Source of the DNA: Pelargonium tetragonum
Taxonomy: Eukaryota; Streptophyta; Magnoliopsida; Geraniales; Geraniaceae
Direction: 5' to 3'
NCBI GenBank assembly: GCA_036897445.1
Contig: JAYMTL010000012.1
Coordinates: forward strand, 124,001 to 188,000
DNA length: 64,000 nucleotides
The notes under the pieces were generated by a model. The model searched no databases, was not told where the DNA came from, and saw only the letters and a program-made list of their open reading frames with translations. How positions within the stretch are numbered: position 1 is the stretch's first letter; each line of letters starts with the position of its first letter. Made by a program: the position numbers and the translations under genes. This document shows, piece after piece, positions 62,401 through 64,000 of the stretch.

Positions 62401-64000
62401 TTTAAGATAAAGCAAAGCTCTATTTCGAACTATTCGCGGGAATAAAGTATACCCTTTACATTGTAATCTGCAGGTTTGTACAAATAAGAGAACCCGTTTC
62501 AATAACAGTATGGCTTCAAGCGCTTAAGGTGGCAGAAAACTCTTTGTTTGAACCAGGATTTTTTACTCGTTTGTCTAATTACTTCGAAAGAGAGGTACCC
62601 TCGAAACACGTAAATAAGGTATTCCCTTGTGTAGAAGAGAAAGGTGGTACCTAACGAAGGCTTCAAAGCTAAAGGGATAAAAAAATTCACTCATATATTT
62701 GACTTACAAAGTCAAAGACTTTTTTTAGGTTTTAGATAATGAAAAGAAAAGGAGTGCCAGAGTCTTAAAACAAATATAAAATCACGCGCAGGAAAGCAGA
62801 CTCTTACCTTTGAATCCGAGTATACTTTAAGGCCCCTCCTATACCGAACTAAGACTACTTTAACTATATGGGCTGGCAGAACTTAGGAATTTCAAATATA
62901 AGAAACAGAGATAGAAAATATATTCCCTTATAAGATTGAATGTACTTTTACTAAGATATATAAGGAATTTTTTTTTATAGAGCAATCTTTGTTTTAACTG
63001 ACTCGTTCACCGTATTTCACCAATTATGCTACAACTTCTTAAAATTAAAAATCTAATAATTTAATCTTTCTTTTTTGTTAAAATTTTTGCAACTCACAAA
63101 ATAGCAAGCTTATCGGGGTTACCTATGTACAGGATTTCAGGACTAGACATATCGCTATTGGATACTTATTCGTATAGATCTCGAGCTGGGATACCGCATA
63201 TAAAGGCTAAAGTTTTTGAAGCTGGCACTTCTTACTTTCTGAAAGAGTAAAAAACACTAATAATTACAAGCTTCTGCCAGGGCACTTACTTTTATATAGC
63301 TTTTCTAGGAGTCCCGGGATACTTGAGGGGCCCCTTTGTTTCCTTTTCCTTTGAATTTTTTTACTAAATTTTAGGAGGCTGCCCTGTGTCATGAGCATAT
63401 CCTTATCTAACTAACTTTATATTTATACATAGCCGGGGGTTTCCTTTCCTAAACTATACAGGATACTTTTCGGCATTTAGATTGGGCTTTTAGGATTTGG
63501 ATGCCCAGAATTTCCTCACGAGGTTGACTAAGAACTTTTAACAGGGTTAAGGCAAGTAGCCCTAAGAATACTTGCATTTCCAGGGACTTTATTTGAAATC
63601 TTTGGAGACTGGAGCCTTTGGTGTTATACACTATAAAAAGAGAATACAAACAAAAAAATTTATAGGACATTTTCTAGCATAGTATGACTTAATTCAAGCA
63701 TAACAATTAAACAGTAGCTGACCACACAACTTTATTAAAAACTCTGTAAAAAGTAAAAAAAAGGTTCTAATTTCTTTTTATCACTTAAGGACCCCTTTAA
63801 AAACTACAAGGGAAATAATTTTGACATAGAAAGAAGTACAAACCGGGTCTTAAAAGTAGCGATTATTGAGAAAAGAAAGAGCTATAAAAACTAACTTACG
63901 AACTTCTGCTTACAGGTGGAGTTTTGGATTAATTCAAGACAAATACTTTAGTATTCAAACAAATAAGGTAAGGAAGGGGTCTACCGTCGAGAATTTTTTT
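59481..64000. other. AT-rich spacer
   Basis: No gene is recognised. Frames of 63-73 codons at 59481-59672, 62499-62690 (minus) and 63449-63670 (minus) show no family resemblance. A ten-base palindrome AGGGGCCCCT lies at 63326-63335. Confidence 0.5.

Noticed and set aside
62990-63035. Minus-strand GTAGCATAATTGGTGAAATAC, recalling a tRNA D arm (Cys- or Leu-like)
   Set aside because: No acceptor pairing, anticodon stem or T arm follows.
1-64000. Looked for CRISPR arrays, group II intron domain V, group I cores, rRNA signature words, reverse transcriptase or transposase frames, and long terminal or inverted repeats
   Set aside because: None was seen by eye on either strand. Very decayed copies could be missed without a profile search.

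Overview
This 64 kb window looks like a gene desert. On either strand I find no reading frame that I recognise as a protein gene, no rRNA, no CRISPR array, no intact transposon and no group I or II intron core. The longest ATG-started frame is 94 codons. That is about what 64 kb of random DNA at roughly one third G+C would give, so the short ORFs present are not evidence of genes.

The best guess at origin is spacer DNA from a large, AT-rich organelle genome of the green lineage, most likely a plant or algal mitochondrion. A plastid is possible. Three things point that way. A well-paired tRNA-like sequence at 15752-15814 closely resembles the plastid-type elongator tRNA-Met that is commonly found in plant mitochondria. 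A decayed class II tRNA at 54319-54399 has a plastid-type tRNA-Ser T arm. CpG is not visibly depleted, which argues against old methylated nuclear DNA. The assignment is an inference, held at about 0.4, and nothing fixes the species.

Layout. 1-2390 is AT-rich spacer with a diverged repeat (element A, 501-765). 2390-6640 is pyrimidine-rich on the + strand. 6640-17100 is AT-rich spacer holding the tRNA-like sequences, a GC hairpin (13096-13117) and a small G-rich repeat cluster (8040-8180). 17100-19300 is a long island rich in A and in short words such as aag, agcta and ataag. 19300-36150 is spacer. 36150-37610 holds the second copy of the diverged repeat (element B) and a T-rich island. 37610-52330 is spacer with a tandem hairpin (45358-45393) and two more islands (41090-41300, 51880-52330). 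53041-54900 is a more G+C-rich segment that reads like ordinary plant mitochondrial spacer and ends near the tRNA-Ser relic. 54900-64000 is spacer with one T-rich island (58990-59480).

Two signals stand out. One is the element A/B pair, roughly 240-265 bp each and about 78% identical over its best 65-70 bases, which matches nothing I can name. The other is a very common micro-palindrome of the form GGG-(2-4 nt)-CCC flanked by A/T, spread across the whole window far above chance. No operons or pathways can be inferred because there are no identifiable genes to link.
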